From assembly GCF_000218685.1 (NCBI RefSeq), contig NW_006763296.1, positions 2,341,835-2,405,834 of the forward strand: DNA of 64,000 nucleotides, given 5' to 3'. This DNA comes from Serpula lacrymans var. lacrymans S7.9 (taxonomy: Eukaryota > Basidiomycota > Agaricomycetes > Boletales > Serpulaceae). The position numbers were made by a program, and so were the translations under genes. Numbering within the stretch: the stretch's first letter is position 1; each line of letters begins with the position of its first letter. Under the pieces are notes generated by a model, which was not told the origin of the DNA, did not search any database, and worked only from the letters and a program-made list of their open reading frames with translations. Below are positions 55,191 to 64,000 of this stretch, piece after piece.

Positions 55191-58100
55191 CTAAGGCTCG
55201 ACTTCCAGGCGAGACCAAATGTCGGAGGTAGTGGTCAAATTTTCGGGCATAGGTTGAAAAAGGGAATTAAAAAGTTTTGAATCCATGCCTCTAAGCTTCC
55301 TGGGAGCTGAGGGATTCTTAGAATAAAATTCACGAACAGCGCTGCGGGAGTTTTCCAGATGGGTTTCTGGTTCCCACGTTCTGTCCTCGTCTCCATAGCC
55401 CTTCCATAGGACCAGGAACTCTAATTTACCACGCTTCAAGTGTGCGTCTACCACTCGTTCGACCTCAAATTCTTCTTCACCTTCCTGGGTGACTACAACC
55501 GGTCCAGGCCGGTCTACACGCTGTCCCGGCAGCGGTCCCTTGTAGGGTTTCACACGGCTAATATTGATCGTGGGTACTACCCTCATTCGTTTTGGGAGTT
55601 CCAGCTCCACCGCATTGGGTTTGACTTCCTTAATCCGGTAAGGGCCAATCCACTTTTTGGTCAGTTTTCTGGACTGCCGATCTTTTAATTTTAAATGGTC
55701 AGTGTCTAACCAGACCAGGTTGCCGACCTTGTAATCAGGGGCCTTAGAGCGTCTACGCTCTGCCCTGTCTTTCATCTGCTCTGCAGTTCTAAATAGCGCC
55801 TTGCGCATTTTGTCTAAGACAGACTTCATGTCTTTTACCATGTTCTCAGCAGCCTCATTTTTGCTTTTGCCAGGTTCCACACCCATTTTAGGGAGGTACA
55901 ATCTAGTAACCTCGAATGGTGCCTTGCCTGTAGCCAACGACTGTTTGATATTGTATGAGAACTGGGCTATTTTTAGCCACTTGGCCCAATCTGTCTGTCT
56001 GTCATTAATAAATATCCGGAGATACTGTTTCAACTCCTGGTTGAGTCTCTCCGTTTGTCCATCAGTTTGCGGATGGAACACCGTTGATAATTTAGGTTTG
56101 ATGCCCAGCATCCGGCATAGTTGTTCTTTCGTGAATTTGCTAGCAAATTGTAGTCCTCTGTCAGAGATCACCGTCTCTGGCAATCCGTGGATGGACCATA
56201 CAAAATCTTTAAATAAATCTGCTGTACCGGCGGCGGTGATGGTTTTATTGGTAGGTATGAATACTACTTCTTTAGAGAAGCAATCCACTACTACCATTAC
56301 TGAATCATACCCGTTTGACTCGGGCAGATCCGTCGTGAAATCAACCGATATATCCTGCCAGGGTCCAGCTGGTATTGGGTTCGGCATAAGTTTACCGGCC
56401 GGCGGTTGGTGAGAGTTCTTGGCCATGGCACATCTTAAACAGGATTTTACGTATTCCTGTACGTCTTTGACCATGCCAGGCCACATGTAGTTTCTGGAGA
56501 TCAACTCCATTGTTTGTTGCCACCCAGGGTGCCCAGCCACTGGAATGTCATGGTGTCTATCTATTGCCTTGATCCTTGCGGACTCAGGCACATAGATTTT
56601 GTTTTTAAAATGAAAGAGCCCGTCTTTCCATAAATAATTTTCATTGCCATCAAGGCACACCTTTTCTTCTGAGGAAATGTCTTTCTTGAAGACTTCTAGA
56701 AGATCGGAATCTTGCCCAATTCTAACATTGGCAACCCTTGATTGATCTATCAAGGTAACACCTTTGTTGTCATCTTCAATGCCGTTGGCATGATCCTCTC
56801 TTCTGGATAAAGCATCTGCTTTCCCCATTGAGCTTCCAGGCTTATGAATTAATTTATAATTAAACCTTGACAAGTACACCACGTAGCGGGCCTGTCTTTG
56901 GTTCAAGTCTCGGGCCGTCATAAAGTACTCTAGGTTTTTATGATCGGTCCAAATTTTGAATTGGTGTCTAGCACCTTCTAAGTAGTGCCGCCAGTGCTCT
57001 AGAGCTCTAATGATGGCTAGCATCTCTTTGTTGTAAATTTGATAGTTGCGCTCTGTAGGCGACAAACTATGCAATAAATAGGCACAAGGTCTCCAAAGAT
57101 CGTCAGGGCATTTGATTGATAGAACAGCCCCAGTAGCAAAATCAGAAGAGTCGGTTTCTAGCCGGAACTCTTTGTCTAACTCTGGAAATGCCCATATGGG
57201 CGCTGTTGTAAATGCCTGTTTAAGCTTATCAAAAACTTCTTGTTTTTTGGTGCCCCAATGCCAAACAATGTCCTTTTTTGTGAGATTGTTCAACGGTCTC
57301 GTGATTTTCACAAAGTTTTCAATAAACCTTCGGTAGAAATTGCCTAAGCCAAGGAAGGCCCTAACTCCTTTGACATGAGTAGGTTCTGGCCATTCCAAAA
57401 TAGCTTGAACTTTCTCAGGGTTCATCCTGATTCCATTCTGGCCTATGATCATACCGAGGAAGTCTACTTCCTTCACTTTAAAATTACATTTTTCGGGTTT
57501 GACGAATAGGTCCCGTTCCTGTAAGCGTCGAAGGACTTCTTGCACGATCTTGTCGTGCTCAGCCTCATCGTCCGACTTCGTAAATATTAATAAATTGTCA
57601 ATGTAAATGACGACACAGTTTTCCATATCCGCAAAGATCTCATTCATCATGCTCTGAAAGGTCGCCGGTGAATTGGTCAACCCAAAGAACATGACAAGGG
57701 GTTCAAAAGATCCTCGGTGGCACGTGAACGCAGCCTTCCAAGCATCTTCTTCTTTGATTCGTACATTATTGTACCCCCATCTGAGATCCATTTTTGTTAA
57801 GATCTTGACGCCAGCCAATTTGTCTACTAGCTGACTAATCAAAGGCAGCGGATACGCGTTTTTAACCGTGTGCTCATTTACGTAATGATAGTCTATAATC
57901 ATGCACTTTTTACCATCCTTTTTAGGAATGAAGAACACCGGGGACATTATAGGACTTTTGGAAGGTCTGATGTAACCCTTTCTAAGTTGTTCGTCTATGA
58001 AACTAGATACCTCATCTCTTTCTGGAGCAGAGAGCAGTATCATATGTCCTTTTCTTGGTTTGAAAGTGTCCTTCAAATCTATAGCATGGTCCCAAGGCTT

Positions 58101-58472
58101 GGCCTCTGGGAAGCGCTCTGATTTGTGTTTAGAAAAGACTTTCCAGAAGTCATGGTACTCGGGAGGTACCAGCCTCTTAGTCTCTTCTTTGGGTTTTACT
58201 TCATCATTGTCATCGTCAATCTTTTCTAAAGATCTGAGCTTGTAAACGTGACTAGCGTTTAACTTTTCAAGACGCTCATTGTGATGGACATGATTTGGTT
58301 TACCCAAGTTCACACATTCCTGAGGGCAATGTGACAATGTGACAACCCCTGTCTGCCAGTTGATCTCAGGATTATGTTTAAATAGCCAGGTCCAGCCCAA
58401 GATTAAATTAATCTTCCCTAGTTGGGTAGCTTCGGCAGTGACTCGTTCTCTGTGTCCTTGGTATTCGACCAC
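55191..58472 (-). CDS. Gypsy-1 pol: RT, RNase H, integrase, chromodomain
   Basis: 1093 codons. RT near residues 130-310 (MSPVFFIPKKDGKKCMIIDY, TKMDLRWGYNNVRI, FGLTNSPATFQ). The catalytic box reads VIYIDNLLIF instead of YxDD, so the second Asp is Asn (codon 57594-57596). RNase H near 430-540 (ETDSSDFATGAVLS, IWTDHKNLEYF), zinc-binding HHCC and integrase DDE near 620-830 (HHDIPVAGHPGW, SVDFTTDLP, SDRGLQFAS, QTDGQTERLNQ). Chromodomain near 1010-1065 (FEVERVVDAHLKRGKLEFLV, LWKGYGDEDRTWEPE), defining a chromovirus. The frame lacks its natural N-terminus: protease is in another frame, and the first 20 codons continue sequence that is broken at about 58470-58530. Confidence 0.93.
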   Translation of the reverse strand: MVEYQGHRERVTAEATQLGKINLILGWTWLFKHNPEINWQTGVVTLSHCPQECVNLGKPNHVHHNERLEKLNASHVYKLRSLEKIDDDNDEVKPKEETKRLVPPEYHDFWKVFSKHKSERFPEAKPWDHAIDLKDTFKPRKGHMILLSAPERDEVSSFIDEQLRKGYIRPSKSPIMSPVFFIPKKDGKKCMIIDYHYVNEHTVKNAYPLPLISQLVDKLAGVKILTKMDLRWGYNNVRIKEEDAWKAAFTCHRGSFEPLVMFFGLTNSPATFQSMMNEIFADMENCVVIYIDNLLIFTKSDDEAEHDKIVQEVLRRLQERDLFVKPEKCNFKVKEVDFLGMIIGQNGIRMNPEKVQAILEWPEPTHVKGVRAFLGLGNFYRRFIENFVKITRPLNNLTKKDIVWHWGTKKQEVFDKLKQAFTTAPIWAFPELDKEFRLETDSSDFATGAVLSIKCPDDLWRPCAYLLHSLSPTERNYQIYNKEMLAIIRALEHWRHYLEGARHQFKIWTDHKNLEYFMTARDLNQRQARYVVYLSRFNYKLIHKPGSSMGKADALSRREDHANGIEDDNKGVTLIDQSRVANVRIGQDSDLLEVFKKDISSEEKVCLDGNENYLWKDGLFHFKNKIYVPESARIKAIDRHHDIPVAGHPGWQQTMELISRNYMWPGMVKDVQEYVKSCLRCAMAKNSHQPPAGKLMPNPIPAGPWQDISVDFTTDLPESNGYDSVMVVVDCFSKEVVFIPTNKTITAAGTADLFKDFVWSIHGLPETVISDRGLQFASKFTKEQLCRMLGIKPKLSTVFHPQTDGQTERLNQELKQYLRIFINDRQTDWAKWLKIAQFSYNIKQSLATGKAPFEVTRLYLPKMGVEPGKSKNEAAENMVKDMKSVLDKMRKALFRTAEQMKDRAERRRSKAPDYKVGNLVWLDTDHLKLKDRQSRKLTKKWIGPYRIKEVKPNAVELELPKRMRVVPTINISRVKPYKGPLPGQRVDRPGPVVVTQEGEEEFEVERVVDAHLKRGKLEFLVLWKGYGDEDRTWEPETHLENSRSAVREFYSKNPSAPRKLRGMDSKLFNSLFQPMPENLTTTSDIWSRLEVEP

Positions 58473-59056
58473 AAAAGAACATTTGTGAGTGATACAGCCA
58501 CCTGTGTTAAGCGTACCGTCAACGTTATAGAATAGACGGGAATAGACACGTCTAATTTTACAAGGGGGAGTCCAATTTGCTCTGCCCAGACCTGATCTAT
58601 GAAGATCCCGTTAGCGCCTGAATCAAGTAGTGCGCTTGTTGGGTGTACTTTGCCCCGGGCAAGGTTTTCCACGCCAACGTCTAATCCAATCTCCTTTTGG
58701 AATAAATATGTGCGCATCAACACACGCCTTGGGATTTTGGGAACGGGTGGCTCCGAAGAAGAAGGGGAAACATTGAAAGATACATGTTTTTTTATTTTAT
58801 TTTTACCAGAATCAAGCACCCTAGTTTTTGTCTCGCCGGGGCCGTGCTCCAAGGGAGACGCTGGTGCAGCGGTAGTATCATAAATATTACAGTTGCATTT
58901 CTTCATACAAGTACATGCTTCAGATAACAAATTTAAAAATCTATTTACAAATTGGGGAGCCATCCCCGTCATTCCTTTATTGCTCGTGCAACACCCCGGA
59001 GCAGGGGCCACTTTGTTGTGGTTTACTTCATTTTTAATAGGAGCTAAGGTACCCAA
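58418..59056 (-). CDS. Gypsy-1 protease region
   Basis: 212 codons in a frame different from RT. The retropepsin site is ALLDSGANGIFIDQVWAEQI. A Cys-rich segment (CTCMKKCNC) and a linker precede it. The frame leaves the conserved path after about 58530 and stops at 58418, overlapping the RT frame, so a single small indel probably separates them. The start is not at a conserved point; in an intact element this would continue from gag. Confidence 0.8.
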   Translation of the reverse strand: MGTLAPIKNEVNHNKVAPAPGCCTSNKGMTGMAPQFVNRFLNLLSEACTCMKKCNCNIYDTTAAPASPLEHGPGETKTRVLDSGKNKIKKHVSFNVSPSSSEPPVPKIPRRVLMRTYLFQKEIGLDVGVENLARGKVHPTSALLDSGANGIFIDQVWAEQIGLPLVKLDVSIPVYSITLTVRLTQVAVSLTNVLLWSNTKDTENESLPKLPN

Positions 59057-59061
59057 GTGAC

Positions 59062-59373
59062 CTAAGCCCCAAATTCTTTTCCCTGAGCCTTCATTTTGTT
59101 GACCTGCTGGTCATAGAAGAAGGCCCGGATTTCGTCATATGAACGACCGGCCAAAGAGTTGAGCCGATCGTCCGGCTTTTCGGATTCTAGCTGGCGCGCC
59201 TGGCGCCCTTGATTATTTTTTTGTTGGGCGGCCTGCGCCCCATTTCTGCAGTCTCGGGACATGTGTCCCTCCTGGCCGCAGTTGTAACAGTTGCCCTTGA
59301 ATCTGCGCATCTGTCCGCCTTGGACTGCGCCGATATCCATAGGAGCACCCTGTCCTGGCTGCAGCCCAAACAG
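59062..59373 (-). CDS. Gypsy-1 gag, C-terminal part with zinc knuckle
   Basis: Encodes GAPMDIGAVQGGQMRRFKGN followed by the CCHC knuckle CYNCGQEGHMSRDC and a Gln/Lys-rich tail ending KEFGA. The upstream capsid-like part is missing because the element is joined to repeat A at 59373; codons beyond that point belong to repeat A. Confidence 0.85.
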   Translation of the reverse strand: MFGLQPGQGAPMDIGAVQGGQMRRFKGNCYNCGQEGHMSRDCRNGAQAAQQKNNQGRQARQLESEKPDDRLNSLAGRSYDEIRAFFYDQQVNKMKAQGKEFGA

Positions 59374-61233
59374 TGTCATGCACCAAAGTTGATTGGTAGC
59401 ATGGACAGGTGTCAATAACAAAGCGAATATTCAAAAAGACTCGCCTTTGCGCCACACAGGCACAGTGTCATGTGGAATAGTAATTAATATTGCCTGTTTT
59501 GAACTTGTGGCTGATCAGCACCACCTCTATTAGGCAATCCAGTCACGCTCATCTTTGCTTTTCCATCTGGTACTTTCCGTGTTTCGGCATTTCGGCAAAT
59601 TTTCGCGTTGCCACTGGCTACACATTGCATTGTGCCCTCGCTTTTGTCGTTTCCCTTACTCCCCTTCCTTTGCGTAGCCCCACCATGGGCCCCTTCCTCT
59701 CCTTTTTATTTTCACCCGACGGTCATTTCTGGGTCCCCATTTTAGTTCACCTCCTCGTCACCTCCACCCTCCTCCTCCTCATCTTCTTTGCTCCCCCACC
59801 ATTTCTGATGTCACCACTTCCTATCCGCTTCCGTTGCCAATCCGTTGACTACCACGTGCCACTGCTGATATCAGCAAAGCCCCGGCGGCCGGTCCAAATA
59901 GGGCAACAGGTCCACCTTCATGACGTCGATCTGCCATCACATACTATCAAAACATCGGTCACTCGTCTCGCCTGGTTGGAGCATGGGTGGGTAGTTTTTG
60001 AGCTGGAGAAGGTTCATCCCCTTGCGTCGCCCATGTTCATTGCTGTCCCATTCACTTGGGTACACTTATCCTTTGTCCATCGTCTTTGCTACAGCTACAC
60101 CTACCACACGCTGCCTGGGACTCACTTGTTCCAAATTGGAACTACTCCTCTCCCTCCCTCGTTTGATCAGGTGGTCCAACACAACCAGTCCATTGGTAAG
60201 GCCATGGAACTGTCGGATTTGGACTAGGTGGTGGACCGGTGGCTCCAGTTTCTTTTTTTCAGCAGAACATTCATTTGCAGTGCGATTATTTTTGATTTTT
60301 GAATCATTTTTATGGACACATATTTTTTTAGAATGCCTGACTGACAATAAAGGAACTGTGTTGATACTGATAGTGTTTTGCCTTGCCCTTTTTTTTACTG
60401 CATCTTCCCATGACATCATGATTTTCTTGCTCTCTTTTTGCTATTGGACTTTACTTTATGGCTGTACAAACCTGTAACATTACTCACAGCATTCATTGTT
60501 CTATCCCTTTCTTTCCCTTATTTTGATGATCTTATCCTGTAGCAACTACACAGGATTCGTCAGCGTACATTCCTTCCTTCATGTTCTTTCTCATTCTTTT
60601 TGCGCAGCTATACTGTGCATAGCCTACCTTTCTTTTCACTATATAAACCCCTGTATTTTACCTTGTAAAAACAGCAAAGAACTCGATTCCAGACTTCTTC
60701 TCTACTCTCAAGTTCACTACTCTGCTACTTGTGATCCAGTGTGGTCACAACACTTCCCACTTCTACCACTGTTAACTGCTGTCATTGTCACTTCCAACTT
60801 TTGAAGTCATTTTCATCCCTTTTGATTAGAGTCCTTCTGAGCACTACAGTTTGTGCGTCAGGAGCCTGCTATCACTGGGAACCTCGTCACCTCGTCATCT
60901 TTGTCGTTCTCAAACCTACTTTGTGCTACAATTAGCAAGGTAGTGCTCATCTATACTCGTCATTAAGCCCCCATCCTCTATAAATTCAACTATCCCTCCT
61001 CCTCAAAACCCACACCCATACCTCTCTGGGTTTTACTTTAAAGGACTTTCATACATACCACCCCACGAACAACCAGAGCACCCACCGTTCTAGGAGGCAA
61101 AGCCCATAAACAAGTTCCGTGGAATCTGGGAGGATTGTTTGTTAGTTTGTTTTTGTGTGTGGTTTTCTAACAACAGTTCCCATCATCGACATCGTGTCCC
61201 AGAAACATCCTGCCGGTGCCTAGGTTTGTGACA
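59374..61233 (+). mobile_element. Repeat A, copy 2 (uninterrupted, possible large LTR)
   Basis: Begins TGTCATGCACCAAAG and aligns with copy 1 to about 61190; sequence then runs to TTTGTGACA near 61233, giving TGTCA...TGACA ends. It holds the intact site (single TTGGT) where copy 1 received a solo LTR, and an extra ~440 bp (about 60656-61096) absent from copy 1. It is flanked by gypsy-1 gag on the left and gypsy-2 protease on the right. Length, ends and TATATAAA elements near 60645 suggest a long LTR or a non-autonomous element, but the class is unproven. Confidence 0.65.
59490..60227 (+). CDS. Conserved unknown ORF of repeat A, copy 2
   Basis: Open frame of up to 245 codons; the conserved part spans about 59810-60227. 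It contains SVDYHVPLLISAKPRRPVQI, GQQVHLHDVDLPSHTIK, LAWLEHGWVVFELEKVHPLA, SYTYHTLPGTHLFQIGTTPL and ends AMELSDLD. The N-terminal third is hydrophobic and may be non-coding. No known domain is recognised. The same frame and stop are kept in copy 1, which argues for past coding function. Confidence 0.45.
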   Translation: MPVLNLWLISTTSIRQSSHAHLCFSIWYFPCFGISANFRVATGYTLHCALAFVVSLTPLPLRSPTMGPFLSFLFSPDGHFWVPILVHLLVTSTLLLLIFFAPPPFLMSPLPIRFRCQSVDYHVPLLISAKPRRPVQIGQQVHLHDVDLPSHTIKTSVTRLAWLEHGWVVFELEKVHPLASPMFIAVPFTWVHLSFVHRLCYSYTYHTLPGTHLFQIGTTPLPPSFDQVVQHNQSIGKAMELSDLD

Positions 61234-61328
61234 GCGAAGTGTATTCTTTCTGTGTGGTTGTTGATTTCCATTTTCAGTTCTACAAACTCTTTGATGGCTC
61301 CATCTTTGTTAAGAGTTCTATTGGCGTT

Positions 61329-61712
61329 CTAGACTGGAATTGGTCTTGGTATTTTATATGTTTCATAGCCTTGCTCTTTTACAAACTGAGAGTCTATACA
61401 GCTCCCAGTGCATCCACTGTCTAGTAGCGCTTTGATTGTTGTTGATCTCTGCATATCCAGCGTCGTCAGTCTACAGGTGATATTCATTTGATTTCCCTGT
61501 GTTCCTCTTATGTATTTTTTGGGAGTATGAAGCTCTAAGAGTGCTAACTCTGCATCATGTAATGATAATGCATTGAGTTCTTGTATTGTTTCTTTTGTAG
61601 CTTCTTTTTCTCTTTTGTAGTGTGTCCAGGCATTTAAGATTCCAATGGATCTTGCTTCCTTTTGGTCTCTTAGCCTTTCAGCTACCCATCTCGGTGTCCA
61701 TGCTGCCATCAT
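61329..61712 (-). CDS. Gypsy-2 protease region
   Basis: 127 codons containing the retropepsin active site ALLDSGCTGSCIDSQFVKEQ, preceded by a charged helical segment (WVAERLRDQKEARSIGILNA). Truncated downstream: no RT follows. The frame differs from the linker frame at 61722-62120, so another break is present or the elements use separate frames. Confidence 0.8.
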   Translation of the reverse strand: MMAAWTPRWVAERLRDQKEARSIGILNAWTHYKREKEATKETIQELNALSLHDAELALLELHTPKKYIRGTQGNQMNITCRLTTLDMQRSTTIKALLDSGCTGSCIDSQFVKEQGYETYKIPRPIPV

Positions 61713-61721
61713 TATTTTATT

Positions 61722-62120
61722 TTATTCTTTTTCTAGGTTTTTATTTACAGGGGTTCCTGACCTGTCTTTCACAGTCTCTGCTGTGTTTTTCTCCGTAGAG
61801 ATTGCTGCATCGGGTGTGAGCTTTTTTGTATCCGCCGCTGATGCTGCACTTTCTAAAGTCGTGCTCGCCACCGTAGCTGCGTGTGTCACTTCTTTATGCG
61901 CCGCTTCTGCTGCGGTTGTACTTTCTTTTGGGGTTTTTGTTACCAGTCCCCTCTTCTGGTTTGCATCTTCATTGTCTTTCCTTACTTCTTTCTTTGTCTC
62001 TGAGTTGTTTGATAAATATTTCTTATTGTCTGTATCTACTAACTCTTTGACAGGTAGAATCGAGAAGGGGTTGACATATTGTGGCTTGGCTAATTGATGC
62101 TGTATTGGTTGCCGTTTCAA
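61722..62120 (-). CDS. Gypsy-2 gag-protease linker
   Basis: 132 codons of low-complexity Ala/Thr/Lys/Glu-rich sequence (KESTTAAEAAHKEVTHAATV). It overlaps the gag stop by a few bases in the -1 frame, as expected if a ribosomal frameshift joined gag to pol. No domain is recognised. Confidence 0.55.
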   Translation of the reverse strand: MKRQPIQHQLAKPQYVNPFSILPVKELVDTDNKKYLSNNSETKKEVRKDNEDANQKRGLVTKTPKESTTAAEAAHKEVTHAATVASTTLESAASAADTKKLTPDAAISTEKNTAETVKDRSGTPVNKNLEKE

Positions 62121-62905
62121 AAATCCAATTTTAGAGCTTTACGCTCTTCTTTTGTGAGTGCCGCTATCATGGCACGTAAATCTATTTTGTTCTTCCCTTG
62201 TGTGGGACAGAACTTGCTAATGTGGCCTTTGATACCACATTTGAAGCACAGGCCTTTCTTCTTGTATTTAGCTTTATCAATCTCCATGGGCTTTCCTGCG
62301 CCCGTGTAGATTGTTCCGGTCCCGTCTCTGGTTTCCGAATAAGCTTTCTTCTCCGTTCCCCCTCCGTTGTCCTTCCTCGTTCTGGCCCTCTCCGTCTGGC
62401 CAAAATAACTCTTCTTTTCCTTCTCTCTTTCTCGCCAGATTTGATTGTAGTTGAGGAGGAGCTTTCTCCACTCCTCATACTTCTTTGGTGGTAGTTTGTC
62501 TACCAGGGTGTAGTTCATATTTATTTTTATTAGGGTAATCAGGATTGAATCATCCCGATAACCCGCCTTTCTTCTGAGGCTATCGAACTCTAAAAAGAAG
62601 TCCCTAGCCGTTTTGGTTCCTTGTTTAAGTTGCAAGATTTTACTTCTTGCTTCTTCTTCTTCGTAACTATTTTTAAAGGCTTCATTCAGCCTTTCTTCGA
62701 ATACGGACCATTGTTGAAATTGTGCCCGCTCCAATGATAAGGAGACGGACATTTTTTCTTCGAGCCATTTGCTTCTAAAGCTAGCGGCGGTCCCTTCTTT
62801 TATGTAAGATAGTACGAAGGCTATCTTTTTCCTTTCATACCCAAAATAGGTCGGGTCCTCTTCAAAATGGAGCGACAGATGTTCCATGAAGCTTCTAAAC
62901 TTCAT
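62117..62905 (-). CDS. Gypsy-2 gag
   Basis: 262 codons. Retrotransposon gag domain: MKFRSFMEHLSLHFEEDPTY, KKIAFVLSYIKEGTAASF, then WSVFEERLNEAFKN and TKTARDFFLEFDSLRRKAGY, followed by a CCHC knuckle CFKCGIKGHISKFC near residue 225. The codons just upstream (AFDGDQ) are in frame, so the natural protein starts earlier; the N-terminal piece lies at 63206-62916 in another frame. Confidence 0.9.
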   Translation of the reverse strand: MKFRSFMEHLSLHFEEDPTYFGYERKKIAFVLSYIKEGTAASFRSKWLEEKMSVSLSLERAQFQQWSVFEERLNEAFKNSYEEEEARSKILQLKQGTKTARDFFLEFDSLRRKAGYRDDSILITLIKINMNYTLVDKLPPKKYEEWRKLLLNYNQIWREREKEKKSYFGQTERARTRKDNGGGTEKKAYSETRDGTGTIYTGAGKPMEIDKAKYKKKGLCFKCGIKGHISKFCPTQGKNKIDLRAMIAALTKEERKALKLDF

Positions 62906-62915
62906 TTGGTCTCCG

Positions 62916-63206
62916 TCAAAGGCGGGCGACTTCTGCTTCCATCATGTTTCTCATCCATTCTTGGATCTCTCTGGTTATGCCTTCCGGCATTGGTAGTTGA
63001 ATCTGAGCCGGTCCAACTTCTGGCAATGCCTCTGCGAGGTCTTGCATTGAGTCTGTCATTGTTTCTGTTGATGATGACTCTCCGTGCCGATATTCTCGGA
63101 AATTGGCGCTGAGGTATTGGGGCAGGGTCGGGAGATTTTTGTTTAATGGAAGGTGTGGGTGATTGAAGGGAAGCGGATTTGATCGATTCAATTGCGGGTG
63201 CGTCAA
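62916..63206 (-). pseudogene. Gypsy-2 gag N-terminal piece, frameshifted
   Basis: Contains MTDSMQDLAEALPEVGPAQI and MPEGITREIQEWMRNMMEAE, typical of gag N-terminal helices, but stops at 62916 in a frame different from the main gag frame that begins a few bases later. A small indel explains this. Confidence 0.6.
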
Positions 63207-63522
63207 ACTCGCAACACCTTAAAAAGGTATGTGTGTAATTTTGTTCTGTTTCTAGCCAAAGTGCTAGATCGTCTCTGTGCATATACAAGTATTCCCCAAT
63301 GACAAGTTGGATCAATACAACTCTGTATAAGCTCACAGGTTCTGTCTTTCTCTTTGTGATAACTGGGCCCTCTTCTGTCCCAGACTATTGTGTACGTAAC
63401 TAAGTAATGTGTGTCTAAGAAGGTAGGTAAAAGGTATTTGTAATAAATTGGGGTCCAAACGGTTGTCCCAATGTAACCCGCTTGTTAAGCTGTCAGTTCC
63501 TCTCCAACTGGCAGACACAAAT

Positions 63523-64000
63523 TGTTACAATTTGTCTATCTATATTACGGACTACTCATTTCTCTTTACTCATCGGTTATACCATCGGACCGATGACTCA
63601 CATCCCTCACGTACACTTCCGCTCCTCTCGCATTTCTATTACTTTGTATAGTACTCAGTCCTCAACGGACAGACCTACCCTAGATAGGACGTAACTCCTA
63701 TTGCCGACTTACTTCTCTATAAATACGCTTGTAACAGTAGTAGTATTCTCCAATACGATTCTACGCAGTTTACGCTTACAAAGCTAGACTCCTAAGATCA
63801 GACTTCCATACGGAAGAAGACCAACAACCATTGGAATCCCTCTATTCAGAACTACATCCTCGAACTTGTCTTCGGATAAGTCTCTTTGAACAAACTCGAC
63901 GAACCCTCAGACTTTGTTAAGCACTTTGTGCGTAACACAAATGTGCGCGCCTGGTTAGAGGTATGCGAAATGAAACTATGTAAAACCGAGAAAACTCCAA
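63523..64000 (+). mobile_element. LTR-like sequence running off the right edge
   Basis: Starts TGTTACAATTTGTC at 63523, contains TATAAATA at 63718-63725 followed by GTAGTAGTA, the same layout as the gypsy LTRs elsewhere in the window, in plus orientation. Its end lies beyond the window, so whether it is a solo LTR or part of a full element is unknown. Confidence 0.45.

Larger units (their letters stand above)
54785..59373 (-). mobile_element. Gypsy-1: Ty3/gypsy chromovirus, 5' end missing
   Basis: On the minus strand: partial gag with a zinc knuckle, protease, RT/RNase H, integrase, chromodomain, a polypurine tract and the 3' LTR. The gag start and the 5' LTR are absent; at about 59373 the element meets repeat A copy 2. 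A frame break lies between protease and RT, and the RT active site is altered, so the copy is defective. Confidence 0.93.
61234..63472 (-). mobile_element. Gypsy-2: gag-protease part of a second Ty3/gypsy family
   Basis: Minus-strand gag, linker and protease frames, different in sequence from gypsy-1. RT, integrase and 3' LTR are missing because the element meets repeat A near 61233. The gag N-terminus is in another frame. On the right it ends before a TGTAACCC motif at 63473, which could be the inner end of its 5' LTR. Confidence 0.85.

Noticed and set aside
1..64000. CRISPR arrays, bacterial operons, rRNA or tRNA genes
   Set aside because: No regularly spaced short repeats, no rRNA-like sequence and no foldable tRNA seen by eye; the window is clearly a fungal nuclear locus.

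Overview
The window is nuclear DNA of a basidiomycete fungus, most probably an Agaricomycete. The genes are dense and intron-rich, with introns mostly 47-65 nt, GT-AG borders and CTNAY branch sites. There is also a Plavaka-type DNA transposon relic, a PIF1-type (Helitron-like) helicase relic and Ty3/gypsy chromoviruses, a mix typical of mushroom-forming fungi. One 100-N assembly gap (14070-14169) lies inside or beside the 3' end of an arrestin-like gene. Exon models were built by hand, and coding phase adds up across every modelled junction unless stated otherwise.

Gene-rich part, 1-46.2 kb, left to right: an unidentified gene cut by the window edge (minus); COA6 (plus); a hypothetical Ser-rich gene (plus); a TPR co-chaperone-like gene (plus); an alpha/beta hydrolase (plus); an MFS transporter with 16 exons, four of them 7-22 nt (plus); an alpha-arrestin-like gene (minus); a methyltransferase-GT8 fusion (minus), divergent from a GDP-mannose-3,5-epimerase-like/GT/GT2 triple fusion (plus); a small Cys-containing gene relic; lariat debranching enzyme DBR1 (minus); urea transporter DUR3 (minus); a MINDY deubiquitinase with a CaaX tail (minus); a doubtful small gene; a C2H2 plus Zn2Cys6 transcription factor (minus); urate oxidase (minus); fumarase (minus).

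Repeat-rich part, 46.6-64 kb: a decayed PIF1 helicase; two copies of a long repeat ('repeat A') carrying a conserved unknown ORF, one copy split by a solo LTR; a Plavaka transposase pseudogene split by a second solo LTR; a chromodomain gypsy element with its 3' LTR; the gag-protease part of a second gypsy family; and the start of another LTR at the right edge.

Two functional groupings stand out. Urate oxidase and the urea transporter both belong to purine-nitrogen use, and both have GATAAG motifs upstream. The two fused multidomain sugar enzymes at 18.9-24.8 kb are nearly intronless among intron-rich neighbours. They look like a divergent pair that makes, transfers and possibly methylates an unusual sugar, and they are the best candidate here for an undescribed system.
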